Below are positions 1 through 8,199 of a stretch of DNA of 64,000 nucleotides, piece after piece. A program made the translations under genes and the position numbers. The stretch is taken from the NCBI GenBank assembly GCA_025800385.1, contig JAOXRS010000175.1, forward strand, positions 31,870-95,869. The letters run 5' to 3'. The DNA comes from Candidatus Albibeggiatoa sp. nov. NOAA. GTDB lineage: Bacteria > Pseudomonadota > Gammaproteobacteria > Beggiatoales > Beggiatoaceae. The notes under the pieces are model-generated. The model had not been told where the DNA came from and ran no database searches. It saw only the letters and a program-made list of their open reading frames with translations. Position 1 is the stretch's first letter. The number at the start of each line of letters is the position of its first letter.

Positions 1-419
1 GGTGCACCGCTAACACCTACGCCACCGAGCAATGTGCCTTGGGCTTGAATCGGTACGCCGCCACCGCTAATGAGTAAGTCATCAATTTTAGGTACAGAGA
101 ATGGAGAGGTAAAACGGTCTGTTAAATTGGATGTGGCACTGTTAAATGAGATCGCTGTATACGCTTTTTTGCCGCTGACGGTTACAGTAAGTTCTGGTGC
201 GAGTGTGTCACGTAATACGACTTGTGTTTGGCCACTACGGTCAACGACGGTTACGCCAACTTGGTAGCCTACTTTGCGACATGCTTCAATGGTTTTTTGG
301 GCAATGGTTGTTGCTGTTTCTAAGGTGAGGCGTTTGGTTGAAATGGTTAAAGGGGGCTCATCAGCGGCTTGTGCTAATAAAGGGAGTGCGAATAATCCAC
401 ATAGTGCTAAGTAACGCAT
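1..419 (-). CDS. GlcG/HbpS-like heme-binding family protein, exported, cut by window edge
   Basis: Reading leftward from an ATG at 417-419, the frame stays open to the window edge, giving about 139 residues of an unfinished protein. The first 18 residues (MRYLALCGLFALPLLAQA) form a typical Sec signal peptide ending in an AQA cleavage site, so the product is probably periplasmic. The rest matches the GlcG/HbpS (DUF336) family: an N-terminal helix ending in KTIEACRKVGYQV, the strand VTVVDRSGQTQVVLRD, then KKAYTA and a glycine-rich GGGVPI segment near the edge. Members bind heme or small ligands in redox sensing or glycolate-locus contexts; the exact role here is unknown. The C-terminus lies outside the window. 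Confidence 0.75.
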   Translation of the reverse strand, partial: MRYLALCGLFALPLLAQAADEPPLTISTKRLTLETATTIAQKTIEACRKVGYQVGVTVVDRSGQTQVVLRDTLAPELTVTVSGKKAYTAISFNSATSNLTDRFTSPFSVPKIDDLLISGGGVPIQAQGTLLGGVGVSGA

Positions 420-498
420 GGTTTTTCCTCAACTTCATGGTGGTAGTAATCAAGGGTTTATTATAATCAAAATTGTGAGTATAAAATCAAACTGATTA

Positions 499-2181
499 TT
501 AAGGCTGTTTGTCTCGGTATTTTTGTGCAAAGTGTTCCAGTAGTAAGCGATGGATAAAGATATAACCACCACCCACACGACGCAGTAAGATCAGTTTTGT
601 ACAGTGCTCTAGTAAAGGCACAGCTTTAAAAGGAAAGGTTTTAAACCAGTGTAAGGTTAAACGTAAGCTGTAATGTTGGATAATCGACTCACCACCATAA
701 GTAAGAAAGCCACTTATAAACCCAATACTCAAAATCAGCAATAAGTTATTGACTAAACTCCAATCATTTAAATTAAAAAACCACATTGCATATCCAATTA
801 TTCCAAATAAAATACTCCCAGTAAATCCTACAAACAGTGCATTTTTTAATGTAAAACGTATCCCTTGATTTGGTTGAACTTTGGTTTCAGACAATTGTTT
901 TTCTAAACCCGCATTTATTAGCCCTGTAATCAGCCCTACAACCAGCCCTACAACCAGCCCTACAATCAGCCCTACAATCAGCCCTATAATCAGCCCGTAA
1001 ATCAGCCTTTGGCTCGAACCTGCTAACCAAGAAACTTGCATATTTTCTAACATAAACACTGATTGACCATGCTGCTGCATTTGAAACCCTAACCAGCTTA
1101 ATTTATCTTTGATGTATTGTTTTGTATAAGGTTGTTCGTTACCTTTTCTATCGATTGCTTTTTCAATATATTGCTCAAATAGCTGCGTTTGTCGTTGTGT
1201 GCCTGTATCACCTAAAAGAGCAGGAATTGCATCGGCTGATACATCCGCATAAGTCAAACTCATCACCCCCAACATCAATGGCGAACCTGCTAATTTGCAA
1301 GACTCGGCATCTGTGTCCAACAACACCCGTAACGCTGCCAAACTGTCTCCCGCTTGCTGTAAATAATCGCCAATTTGCTCTTGAGTCAAAGCCTGTAAAT
1401 TCACCGCACAACGGAATTGCAAATAAGTTGATAAAGCCTGATATTCTGCTGCCCGACAACACACCACTGCGCCCGTCACTTGATAACCACTGATAAAATC
1501 ATTGATCGCTGCCACACAATTGTCACGAAACTCCGCTTTGACCTCATCCAAGCCATCTAACAACGGTAAAATTTGCTGATGCTTTAACCAACTGACACTT
1601 AAATCTTTATTCACTGTATATTTTTGTTTCAACTCATCAATCAACCACTGATGTAAATCCTGATATTTACCCGATGACCAACTGGATAAATTAAACACCA
1701 CAGGAATAGGTTGCGAATGATCTTGCTTGGCTTGCTGAATTAAATCCTTGGCTAAATCTAATAAAGTCGTGGTTTTTCCCGCCCCCGGATCACCTAAAAT
1801 CACTAACAAACGCTGATGCTCAAAAAAGATTTGGCTAATTTTGGTGTCATATGATAAAGGTTGGGGCTTTTGATTAGGTACTTCGTAAGTTGCACGTAAA
1901 GGCTGGTGTAATTTATCTTGCTCAAGCTGCTTACCTAACTCAATCCACAGCTCTTTATGCAATGCATGTTTTAATATTCCATCAACCCAATATTCTTCCA
2001 CTTTATCCAATAAAATACGTAAATTTTTATCCTCAATATTGGTTGAAGCCGATGACGTTGTACTCTCACTAGAGTTTGTATCTTGTTTATTATGATTGCC
2101 TATATTAAGGCTTGCGTTCTTAACATCACCTTTAACAATAATAGTAGGGTGGCCTGCTCTTTCTTGTAAATTATCGTCCAT
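499..2181 (-). CDS. NACHT-domain NTPase with C-terminal membrane helices
   Basis: STAND-class signalling ATPase of about 560 residues. I chose the ATG at 2181 (MDDNLQE...); a GTG at 2253 would add 24 hydrophobic residues with no visible ribosome site. Residues 14-33 carry a short motif (VKGDVKNASLNIGN) and then a Ser/Thr-rich linker, with no recognisable effector domain. The NACHT core shows Walker A GDPGAGKTT (about 130-138) and Walker B LLDGLDEV (about 207-214). The C-terminal third contains a GL(I/V)(V/I) repeat helix, two more hydrophobic segments, and a conserved tail (RRVGGGYIFIHRLLLEHFA) that I recall from other membrane NACHT proteins. Such proteins are thought to act as oligomerising sensors in defence or cell-death pathways; ligand and output are unknown. 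It stands alone. Confidence 0.85.
   Translation of the reverse strand: MDDNLQERAGHPTIIVKGDVKNASLNIGNHNKQDTNSSESTTSSASTNIEDKNLRILLDKVEEYWVDGILKHALHKELWIELGKQLEQDKLHQPLRATYEVPNQKPQPLSYDTKISQIFFEHQRLLVILGDPGAGKTTTLLDLAKDLIQQAKQDHSQPIPVVFNLSSWSSGKYQDLHQWLIDELKQKYTVNKDLSVSWLKHQQILPLLDGLDEVKAEFRDNCVAAINDFISGYQVTGAVVCCRAAEYQALSTYLQFRCAVNLQALTQEQIGDYLQQAGDSLAALRVLLDTDAESCKLAGSPLMLGVMSLTYADVSADAIPALLGDTGTQRQTQLFEQYIEKAIDRKGNEQPYTKQYIKDKLSWLGFQMQQHGQSVFMLENMQVSWLAGSSQRLIYGLIIGLIVGLIVGLVVGLVVGLITGLINAGLEKQLSETKVQPNQGIRFTLKNALFVGFTGSILFGIIGYAMWFFNLNDWSLVNNLLLILSIGFISGFLTYGGESIIQHYSLRLTLHWFKTFPFKAVPLLEHCTKLILLRRVGGGYIFIHRLLLEHFAQKYRDKQP
921..1004. repeat. 12-bp tandem repeat inside the NACHT gene
   Basis: Seven consecutive 12-bp units close to gccctacaatca lie head to tail. 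Read on the minus strand they encode the four-residue repeat GL(I/V)(V/I/T), which forms the first membrane helix of the NACHT protein. Because units are in frame, gain or loss of copies would change helix length by four residues without breaking the gene. Confidence 0.9.
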
Positions 2182-2328
2182 ATGCTTGAACCCAAATGAA
2201 ATAGTGTGCAGATTAATTAAAATGATTATAAAGAAATTATCAACTTCGTACACCGAATAATATTAGTGTTGTGTTTGTTTCTTGATAAAATAGACGGCAA
2301 ATATTAATGATGATAACGACAAACAATT

Positions 2329-3744
2329 ATGCTAACTCCTGTCATACTCTCTGGTGGTATCGGTAGCCGCCTGTGGCCACTGTCCCGTGAATACTATCCT
2401 AAACAACTACTTGCACTGGTTGGCGACAACACTTTATTACAAGACACCAGCCTGCGCCTCAACGGACTGCCACAACTAGACAAACCCATCATCGTATGTA
2501 ACCAAGTCCACCGTTTCCTTGTCGCCGAACAACTACGTGAAATCGAACAACCCGCAAGACGCATTATCCTTGAACCGATTGGCCGTAATACTGCACCCGC
2601 CGTTGCTATCGCTGCATTCCAAGCCTTAATTTACGATGAAAATGCCACCTTATTAGTATTGCCCGCCGACCATGTAATCCAAAATACCGAGGTATTCCGT
2701 GAAGCCGTTAGCGCAGGCTATCCATTAGCGCAGGAAGGTAACTTAGTCACATTCGGCATCGTGCCTACCCATCCTGAAACAGGCTACGGCTATATCAAAA
2801 CCGAAGACGTATTAATCCCCGATACAGACGCATTTAAAGTTGCCCAATTCGTCGAAAAACCCGATTTAGAAACCGCCGAACGTTACGTACAATCAGGTGA
2901 TTATTATTGGAATAGTGGCATGTTCATGTTCAAAGCAGAACGCTATTTACAAGAATTGAAAAAATTTAACCCCGATATGTACGGCGCATGTCATCAAGCA
3001 GTTGAAAATGCCATCGAAGACATTGATTTCTTACGCTTAGACGAAGCCGCGTTTAAACTCTCGCCAAGTGATTCAATCGACTATGCTGTGATGGAAAAAA
3101 CCGAAGATGCGGTTGTAATTCCTTTAGATGCGGGTTGGAATGATGTGGGTTCATGGTCTTCATTATGGGATATTTCCGAACAAGATGCTGACGGCAATGT
3201 ATGCCACGGTGACGTATTAACCCAAAATGTGAAAAATTGTTACTTGCGCTCTGAATATCGTTTAATCGCGGCGATTGGTTTAGAAGATCATGTTGTGGTT
3301 GAAACAGCTGACGCGGTAATGATTTCGCATAAAGACCAAGTGCAAGATATTAAAAACATTGTCACCGAACTCAAACAGCAAAATCGTGAGGAAGTAAATT
3401 TACACCGTAAAGTGCATCGACCTTGGGGCACGTATGAAAATATCGATGTCGAATCTCGGTTTCAGGTTAAACGCATCATGGTCAATCCGGGAGCATGTAT
3501 GTCGTTACAAATGCACTATCATCGTTCAGAACATTGGATTGTGGTGAAAGGTACGGCCAAAGTCACGTGTGGAGAAGAGGAATTTATTGTGACCGAAAAC
3601 CAATCCACCTATATTCCTTTAGGGACAAAACACCGCTTGGAAAATCCTGGAAAAGTCCCATTAGAAATCATTGAAGTGCAATCAGGTGGTTATTTGGGTG
3701 AAGATGATATTGTCCGTTTTGATGATAATTACGGCCGAACATAA
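2329..3744 (+). CDS. manC: Mannose-1-phosphate guanylyltransferase / mannose-6-phosphate isomerase (type II)
   Basis: Cytosolic bifunctional enzyme of 471 residues, the usual size of the ManC/AlgA/CpsB family. It makes GDP-mannose from mannose-1-phosphate and GTP, and type II members also interconvert fructose-6-phosphate and mannose-6-phosphate. The nucleotidyltransferase signature GGIGSRLWPLSREYYPKQ begins at residue 9, and the sugar-phosphate motif FVEKPD is near 177. A cupin isomerase domain follows from about residue 363, with its metal-site segment MHYHRSEHW. GDP-mannose feeds surface polysaccharide, fitting kdsB, galE and the Wzm-like permease elsewhere in the window, although the gene is not in an operon with them. 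The start follows a weak AT-rich leader. Confidence 0.95.
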   Translation: MLTPVILSGGIGSRLWPLSREYYPKQLLALVGDNTLLQDTSLRLNGLPQLDKPIIVCNQVHRFLVAEQLREIEQPARRIILEPIGRNTAPAVAIAAFQALIYDENATLLVLPADHVIQNTEVFREAVSAGYPLAQEGNLVTFGIVPTHPETGYGYIKTEDVLIPDTDAFKVAQFVEKPDLETAERYVQSGDYYWNSGMFMFKAERYLQELKKFNPDMYGACHQAVENAIEDIDFLRLDEAAFKLSPSDSIDYAVMEKTEDAVVIPLDAGWNDVGSWSSLWDISEQDADGNVCHGDVLTQNVKNCYLRSEYRLIAAIGLEDHVVVETADAVMISHKDQVQDIKNIVTELKQQNREEVNLHRKVHRPWGTYENIDVESRFQVKRIMVNPGACMSLQMHYHRSEHWIVVKGTAKVTCGEEEFIVTENQSTYIPLGTKHRLENPGKVPLEIIEVQSGGYLGEDDIVRFDDNYGRT

Positions 3745-3849
3745 CCCATTTGCAATTCCCTGTATTAAAAATATTTTCTTACTTTTAGGGCTATTTATTT
3801 TTAACGATATGTAGTCCTATTAAAAAAGTAGGATATTGTATATTTTTGC

Positions 3850-3855
3850 TATAAT
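3850..3855 (+). promoter_or_regulatory. Candidate -10 box for bioC
   Basis: A consensus TATAAT sits 47 bases before the bioC ATG in an AT-rich spacer. No good -35 lies 16-18 bases upstream, so the assignment rests on the -10 alone. Confidence 0.35.
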
Positions 3856-3902
3856 CATTATATCGAGTTGTTGTTCATCTCTTCACATTTTTAAGAAACC
3901 TC

Positions 3903-4796
3903 ATGACGTATCCCACTGTAGACAAAACAAAAGTTTCTCAATCTTTCAGCCAAGCCGCGAACGATTATGAACAACACGCCTTTATTCAACAGAAAATTGC
4001 CGAATATTTAATCGAACGCCTAGATTTTATCAAAATCACCCCTAACAGCATTTTAGATATTGGCTGTGGCGCAGGGCGTATGAGTCGCCAACTGCATCGG
4101 CGTTATCCTGATGCTATGGTATATGGTTTAGACATCGCTTATCAAATGGTGACGCAATCACGCCGACATGCACCCAAACCATGGTTGTGGCTCACACCGA
4201 AATTGTCCTATGTATGTGCAGATGCTGAACGATTGCCAATTGCAGATAACAGTATGGATTTAGTTGTTTCAAATTTAACTTTACAATGGTGTGATGCTAA
4301 AACGGTATTTGAAGAAGTAGCGCGGATTTTAAAACCTGACGGTGTATTTTTATTCTCAACTTTAGGCCCTGATACATTACATGAACTGCGTCAGAGTTGG
4401 GCGGCCGTTGATGAGTATAGCCATGTGAATTTCTTTTTAGACATGCATGATTTGGGTGATGCATTATATCAATCTGGCTTAAAAGACCCTGTGATGGATG
4501 TGGATTGGTTGAATTTTAAATATGATTCCGTTGACGATATTATGCGTGGTTTAAAAGCGATTGGTGCACACAATATTACGTCACAACGGCCGCAAGGTTT
4601 AATGGGAAAAACCAAATTTAAAGGCATGATTAAAGATTATGAAACCCGCCGCACTGAGAAAGGCTTACCTGTAACTTATGAAGTAGTGTACGGTCATGCG
4701 TTGGGACAAGTTGAACAACCTGAAACCATGCATAATGGTGAAGTGACGATTTCAATTGACCAAATTAAACGCTTACAACCTACCAAACCACAGTAA
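3903..4796 (+). CDS. bioC: Malonyl-ACP O-methyltransferase BioC
   Basis: SAM-dependent class I methyltransferase of 297 residues. BioC methylates the free carboxyl of malonyl-ACP, which disguises it so that fatty acid synthesis can build the pimeloyl chain of biotin. The N-terminus (DKTKVSQSFSQAANDYEQHA) is the characteristic BioC opening, followed by the SAM-binding loop DIGCGAGRM near residues 52-60 and the motif II/III segment DLVVSNLTLQWC. The C-terminal half with GLKAIGAHN also fits BioC rather than UbiE or UbiG. No other bio genes are nearby, so the gene is detached from any biotin cluster. It converges on the glycerate kinase gene across a hairpin. Confidence 0.92.
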   Translation: MTYPTVDKTKVSQSFSQAANDYEQHAFIQQKIAEYLIERLDFIKITPNSILDIGCGAGRMSRQLHRRYPDAMVYGLDIAYQMVTQSRRHAPKPWLWLTPKLSYVCADAERLPIADNSMDLVVSNLTLQWCDAKTVFEEVARILKPDGVFLFSTLGPDTLHELRQSWAAVDEYSHVNFFLDMHDLGDALYQSGLKDPVMDVDWLNFKYDSVDDIMRGLKAIGAHNITSQRPQGLMGKTKFKGMIKDYETRRTEKGLPVTYEVVYGHALGQVEQPETMHNGEVTISIDQIKRLQPTKPQ

Positions 4797-4806
4797 TTGC
4801 GTTGCG

Positions 4807-4844
4807 TTCTGTGTCAGCTGAGACTTCCACTTTTTGACACAGAA
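4807..4844. terminator. Bidirectional terminator-like hairpin between bioC and the glycerate kinase gene
   Basis: A perfect 10-bp inverted repeat (TTCTGTGTCA / TGACACAGAA) with an 18-base loop lies in the 57-bp gap between two convergent genes. There is no long T-run after either arm, so strength is uncertain. Confidence 0.6.
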
Positions 4845-4853
4845 TACAAAATA

Positions 4854-6095
4854 TTAAACGCGCCAAGCCAAAATCAAATCCATTACATTTGTCCCCGTTT
4901 CACCTGTATCAATTAAATCTCCCGTTACATCTAAAAAGCTGCCTGTATCGGCTGTTTGTAAATACTCATCTGCTTCCAAACCCTGCGTTTTTCCTCTATT
5001 AATCGTATCTCCATCAACCAATGCGCCTGCCACAAGATGACTACCATCATTACCATCGGTGCTGCCTGCTAAAACAAAATAGTGTTCGTTATCCACAATC
5101 TGTTGTGCAATGGTTAAAGCTAAGGTTTGACAGCGGCCACCTCTTCCTATTGTTTCAGGAAGCTGCACCGTTGTTTCACTTGACCAAATGTATAGCCCCG
5201 CATTTTGCTTTAACGTTTGCACAATCATATCAGCCGCTTCAAATACATCACCCACCAATAATTCATCAGCGCAATAAATGGGTTCAATCTCTAGTTTTTT
5301 AGCCATATCCAAAGCAGCTAAACGCCCAATACGAGAACTGGCCACGATGTTATGTTCAATGTTTAATTGATGTGCTGGTGGAATTTGTTTAACAGTACAA
5401 GGCAATGCTAATTCAGTAAAAATATGTTGAATCTGTGTTTGCTGGCTTGCATCCAAAGGCTTTGGCGTGACTAACAACCCAGAACCAATGATAGATAAAT
5501 CATCGCTAGGCACATCAGAAATATACAAACCAAGCACTGTCTGTTGATGAGGGTGAAAATAATTTGCGAGTCGGCCACCTTTAATACAAGACAATTGTTG
5601 TCGAATCGCATTCATTTGCTGAATATCTAAGCCAGAACTTAACAAATATTGATTGACTCGTTGCAAATCCTGTAAAGATAAATCATCAGGCAAAACCTCT
5701 ACTAAAGCCGATGCGCCACCTGAAATGAGGCAAATTACTGGTGTTGTTTGAGGTAAATTTTGCAGAAAGGTGATTAACTGCTGTCCTGCATCAATGCTTT
5801 GCTGGTCTGGTACGGGATGATTAGATTCTAAACAAATAATCTTTGATTTTGTAAATGCTTGATTGGGTGTCAATAATCCCTGTTTTGTAATCAATAAACC
5901 TTGTTGCACTTGCTCACCCAAAACATCCAACGCTCCCAACATCATTGCAGGCGCAGCTTTACCAATAGCAATAATAGCAGGTGGTTGGTCAAAAGCTTGA
6001 TGCTGACGTAAATAGCGTGCAACAGATTCTCGTCCATGCACGGCTTTTAAAGCATGATGATAAATTTGTAATAATTGCTGACGGTGAATAGACAT
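4854..6095 (-). CDS. Glycerate 2-kinase / hydroxypyruvate reductase-like (MOFRL family)
   Basis: Cytosolic protein of 413 residues, the usual length for the TtuD/GckA type-2 glycerate kinase family. It is predicted to phosphorylate D-glycerate to 2-phosphoglycerate. The N-terminal DUF4147 region shows AIGKAAPAMMLGA, SNHPVPD, LISGGASAL and the conserved MNAIRQQLSCIKGGRLA. The C-terminal MOFRL domain shows GRGGRCQTLAL and AGSTDGNDGSHLVAGALVD. Older annotations call this family hydroxypyruvate reductase (ttuD). No tartrate or glyoxylate genes adjoin it, although phosphoglycolate phosphatase is 5 kb away. It is divergent from galE. Confidence 0.88.
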   Translation of the reverse strand: MSIHRQQLLQIYHHALKAVHGRESVARYLRQHQAFDQPPAIIAIGKAAPAMMLGALDVLGEQVQQGLLITKQGLLTPNQAFTKSKIICLESNHPVPDQQSIDAGQQLITFLQNLPQTTPVICLISGGASALVEVLPDDLSLQDLQRVNQYLLSSGLDIQQMNAIRQQLSCIKGGRLANYFHPHQQTVLGLYISDVPSDDLSIIGSGLLVTPKPLDASQQTQIQHIFTELALPCTVKQIPPAHQLNIEHNIVASSRIGRLAALDMAKKLEIEPIYCADELLVGDVFEAADMIVQTLKQNAGLYIWSSETTVQLPETIGRGGRCQTLALTIAQQIVDNEHYFVLAGSTDGNDGSHLVAGALVDGDTINRGKTQGLEADEYLQTADTGSFLDVTGDLIDTGETGTNVMDLILAWRV

Positions 6096-6276
6096 ATTAA
6101 ATGCGCTTTTTGTTAACCATATTCAGTATATATTAATATTTTTGGAGAAAAGAGATAATACTTTGTTTCATCTGAAAATATACGACTCTATTGTTAATGG
6201 AACACGCACTATAAAACATCGCAATAACAGCAAAGCTTGTATAATGAACTAACGCAAAAAAATATGGATGCATAGC

Positions 6277-7263
6277 ATGGATAAAACGATTTTAGTTGTT
6301 GGTGGTGCGGGTTATATCGGCTCTCATATGGTTAAAATGCTGCTGGCAAAAGGCTGCCAAGTGGTTGTTTTAGATAACTTATCAAATGGCTATCGTAATG
6401 CAGTTGTTGGAGGAGATTTTGTTTTTTGTGATTTAGCTGATAAAGCCAATTTAGCACATATTTTCCAAGCGTATCAATTTGATGGTGTTATGCATTTTGC
6501 CTCTTTTATTCAAGTTGGTGAATCAGTGCAAAATCCCACAATTTATTATCAAAACAATGTCGCCAATACACTGAATTTGCTTGATACCATGGTTAAATAT
6601 GAGGTGAAAAACTTTATTTTCTCTTCAACTGCAGCGATTTTCGGCGAACCACAAGCTGTACCATTAGATGAAACCCATCCCAAAAATCCAATTAACCCTT
6701 ATGGTTTGTCCAAACTGATGGTTGAGCAAATTCTACGTGATTATGAAGCGGCTTATGATTTGCGTTCAATCTGTTTGCGTTATTTCAATGCAGCAGGCGC
6801 AGACCCAGAAGGACAATTAGGGGAACGGCATGTGCCTGAAACCCATTTGATCCCATTGGTACTACAAGCAGCCAGTCAACGCCGTGAACATATCACCATT
6901 TTTGGCCAAGACTACGATACACCAGATGGTACATGTATTCGAGATTACATTCATATCAATGATTTATGTCAAGCACATTGGTTGGCATTGCAGCAACTTT
7001 GGGATGGCAGTCGATCAACAGCTTTCAATTTAGGTAATGGCGAAGGTTTTTCTGTGCGTGAAGTGATTGATGTGGCGAAAAAAGTGACAGGGAAAGATAT
7101 TCCAATCATTGAAGGCCAACGGCGTGATGGTGATCCTGCGCGTTTAGTGGCTGATGCAAGTTTGGCGAAAAACACCTTGAATTGGAAACCACAATTTGCT
7201 GATTTAGAAACCATTATTACTCATGCATGGACGTGGGAGCAGCAACATGGCATTAAGTGGTAA
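6277..7263 (+). CDS. galE: UDP-glucose 4-epimerase
   Basis: Extended short-chain dehydrogenase of about 328 residues that interconverts UDP-glucose and UDP-galactose for polysaccharide synthesis. I start it at the ATG at 6277 (MDKTILVVGG); an in-frame ATG three codons upstream is possible. The NAD-binding loop GGAGYIGSH is at residues 7-15, the catalytic Ser is in the FSSTAAIFGEP segment, and Tyr142/Lys146 form YGLSK. The C-terminal signature RDYIHINDL and NLGNGEGFSVREVI also fits GalE. It is monocistronic, with a TATAAT hexamer at 6240-6245 and a weak hairpin downstream. Confidence 0.93.
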   Translation: MDKTILVVGGAGYIGSHMVKMLLAKGCQVVVLDNLSNGYRNAVVGGDFVFCDLADKANLAHIFQAYQFDGVMHFASFIQVGESVQNPTIYYQNNVANTLNLLDTMVKYEVKNFIFSSTAAIFGEPQAVPLDETHPKNPINPYGLSKLMVEQILRDYEAAYDLRSICLRYFNAAGADPEGQLGERHVPETHLIPLVLQAASQRREHITIFGQDYDTPDGTCIRDYIHINDLCQAHWLALQQLWDGSRSTAFNLGNGEGFSVREVIDVAKKVTGKDIPIIEGQRRDGDPARLVADASLAKNTLNWKPQFADLETIITHAWTWEQQHGIKW

Positions 7264-7274
7264 CTAGATACCAA

Positions 7275-7303
7275 GGCCTGATGAGGTCATGCTTTATCAG
7301 GTC
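7275..7303 (+). terminator. Weak terminator-like hairpin after galE
   Basis: GGCCTGAT and ATCAGGTC can pair over 8 bp with one G-U pair and a 13-base loop just after the galE stop. No U-tract follows, so this may be only a stabilising hairpin. Confidence 0.4.
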
Positions 7304-7449
7304 TATCACTACAATGCACCAAATCTCAATGAAGTCTATCTCTTAAATCTCAAACATTTTTGAAATCAAGGCTTGTCAATCTTGTATCACTTTAAAATAA
7401 AACGACTATAATATAAAAAATATCAATCCTTAATAAATATTTTTAAACT

Positions 7450-8199
7450 ATGACTCAATTTGTTAAACCACCTAAATCTTTATTGCGTTATGTTGGACGA
7501 GCAATTGCGGATTATAAAATGATTCGTGATGGTGATCGATTATTGTTGGGCTTATCAGGTGGTAAAGACTCATTGTCGTTATTGCATATTTTGCATCATT
7601 TCCAACGTCATGCACCCATCAAATTTGATTTAGGTGTGATTACCATTGACCCCATGATTGACGGATTTGATCCCAGTGGTTTAAAAGATTATGTGCCTAG
7701 TTTAGATTTGCCTTATTTTTTCCAATCGCAACCGATTATGGAAGAGGCGAAACAGAATTTAAAAGGTGATTCTTTTTGCGCATACTGCTCACGGATGAAA
7801 CGGGGCATTATGTACACTACCGCGCGTAAGGAAAATTATAATGTGTTGGTTTTAGCCCAGCATTTAGATGATTTGGCCGAAAGCTTTTTAATGTCAGCTT
7901 TTTTCAATGGCAAACTGCATACAATGAAAGCCCATTATTTAAATGATGCAGGCGATTTACGGATTATTCGTCCATTGGTATATATCCGAGAACGTCAGAC
8001 CCATAGTTTTGCTCAAGATGCGAACTTGCCTGTTGTACCTGATAGCTGCCCCGCTTGTTTTACTATGCCAACTCAACGTGAACAGATGAAACAATTATTA
8101 TTAGGCCAAGAAAAAAACCACAAGCATTTATATAAAACCTTATTAAACACTATGCGCCCGTTAATGGATGATGATGCTGTTTTAAAAGGTGATAATTAG
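7450..8199 (+). CDS. ttcA: TtcA-family tRNA thiolation protein (PP-loop ATPase)
   Basis: N-type ATP pyrophosphatase of 249 residues. TtcA puts sulfur on cytidine 32 of tRNA using an Fe-S cluster and ATP. The PP-loop SGGKDS is at residues 36-41. Two CxxC pairs (C110/C113 in FCAYCSRMKRG and C200/C203 in CPAC) match the cluster-binding layout of the family. It is about 60 residues shorter than E. coli TtcA, which lengthens both ends, so a paralogous TtcA-like function cannot be excluded. An AT-rich leader holds a TATAAT at 7407-7412. The last 4 bases overlap the convergent downstream gene. Confidence 0.8.
   Translation: MTQFVKPPKSLLRYVGRAIADYKMIRDGDRLLLGLSGGKDSLSLLHILHHFQRHAPIKFDLGVITIDPMIDGFDPSGLKDYVPSLDLPYFFQSQPIMEEAKQNLKGDSFCAYCSRMKRGIMYTTARKENYNVLVLAQHLDDLAESFLMSAFFNGKLHTMKAHYLNDAGDLRIIRPLVYIRERQTHSFAQDANLPVVPDSCPACFTMPTQREQMKQLLLGQEKNHKHLYKTLLNTMRPLMDDDAVLKGDN

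Noticed and set aside
1122..1493. Frame antisense to the NACHT gene
   Set aside because: The NACHT motifs on the opposite strand explain this region fully.
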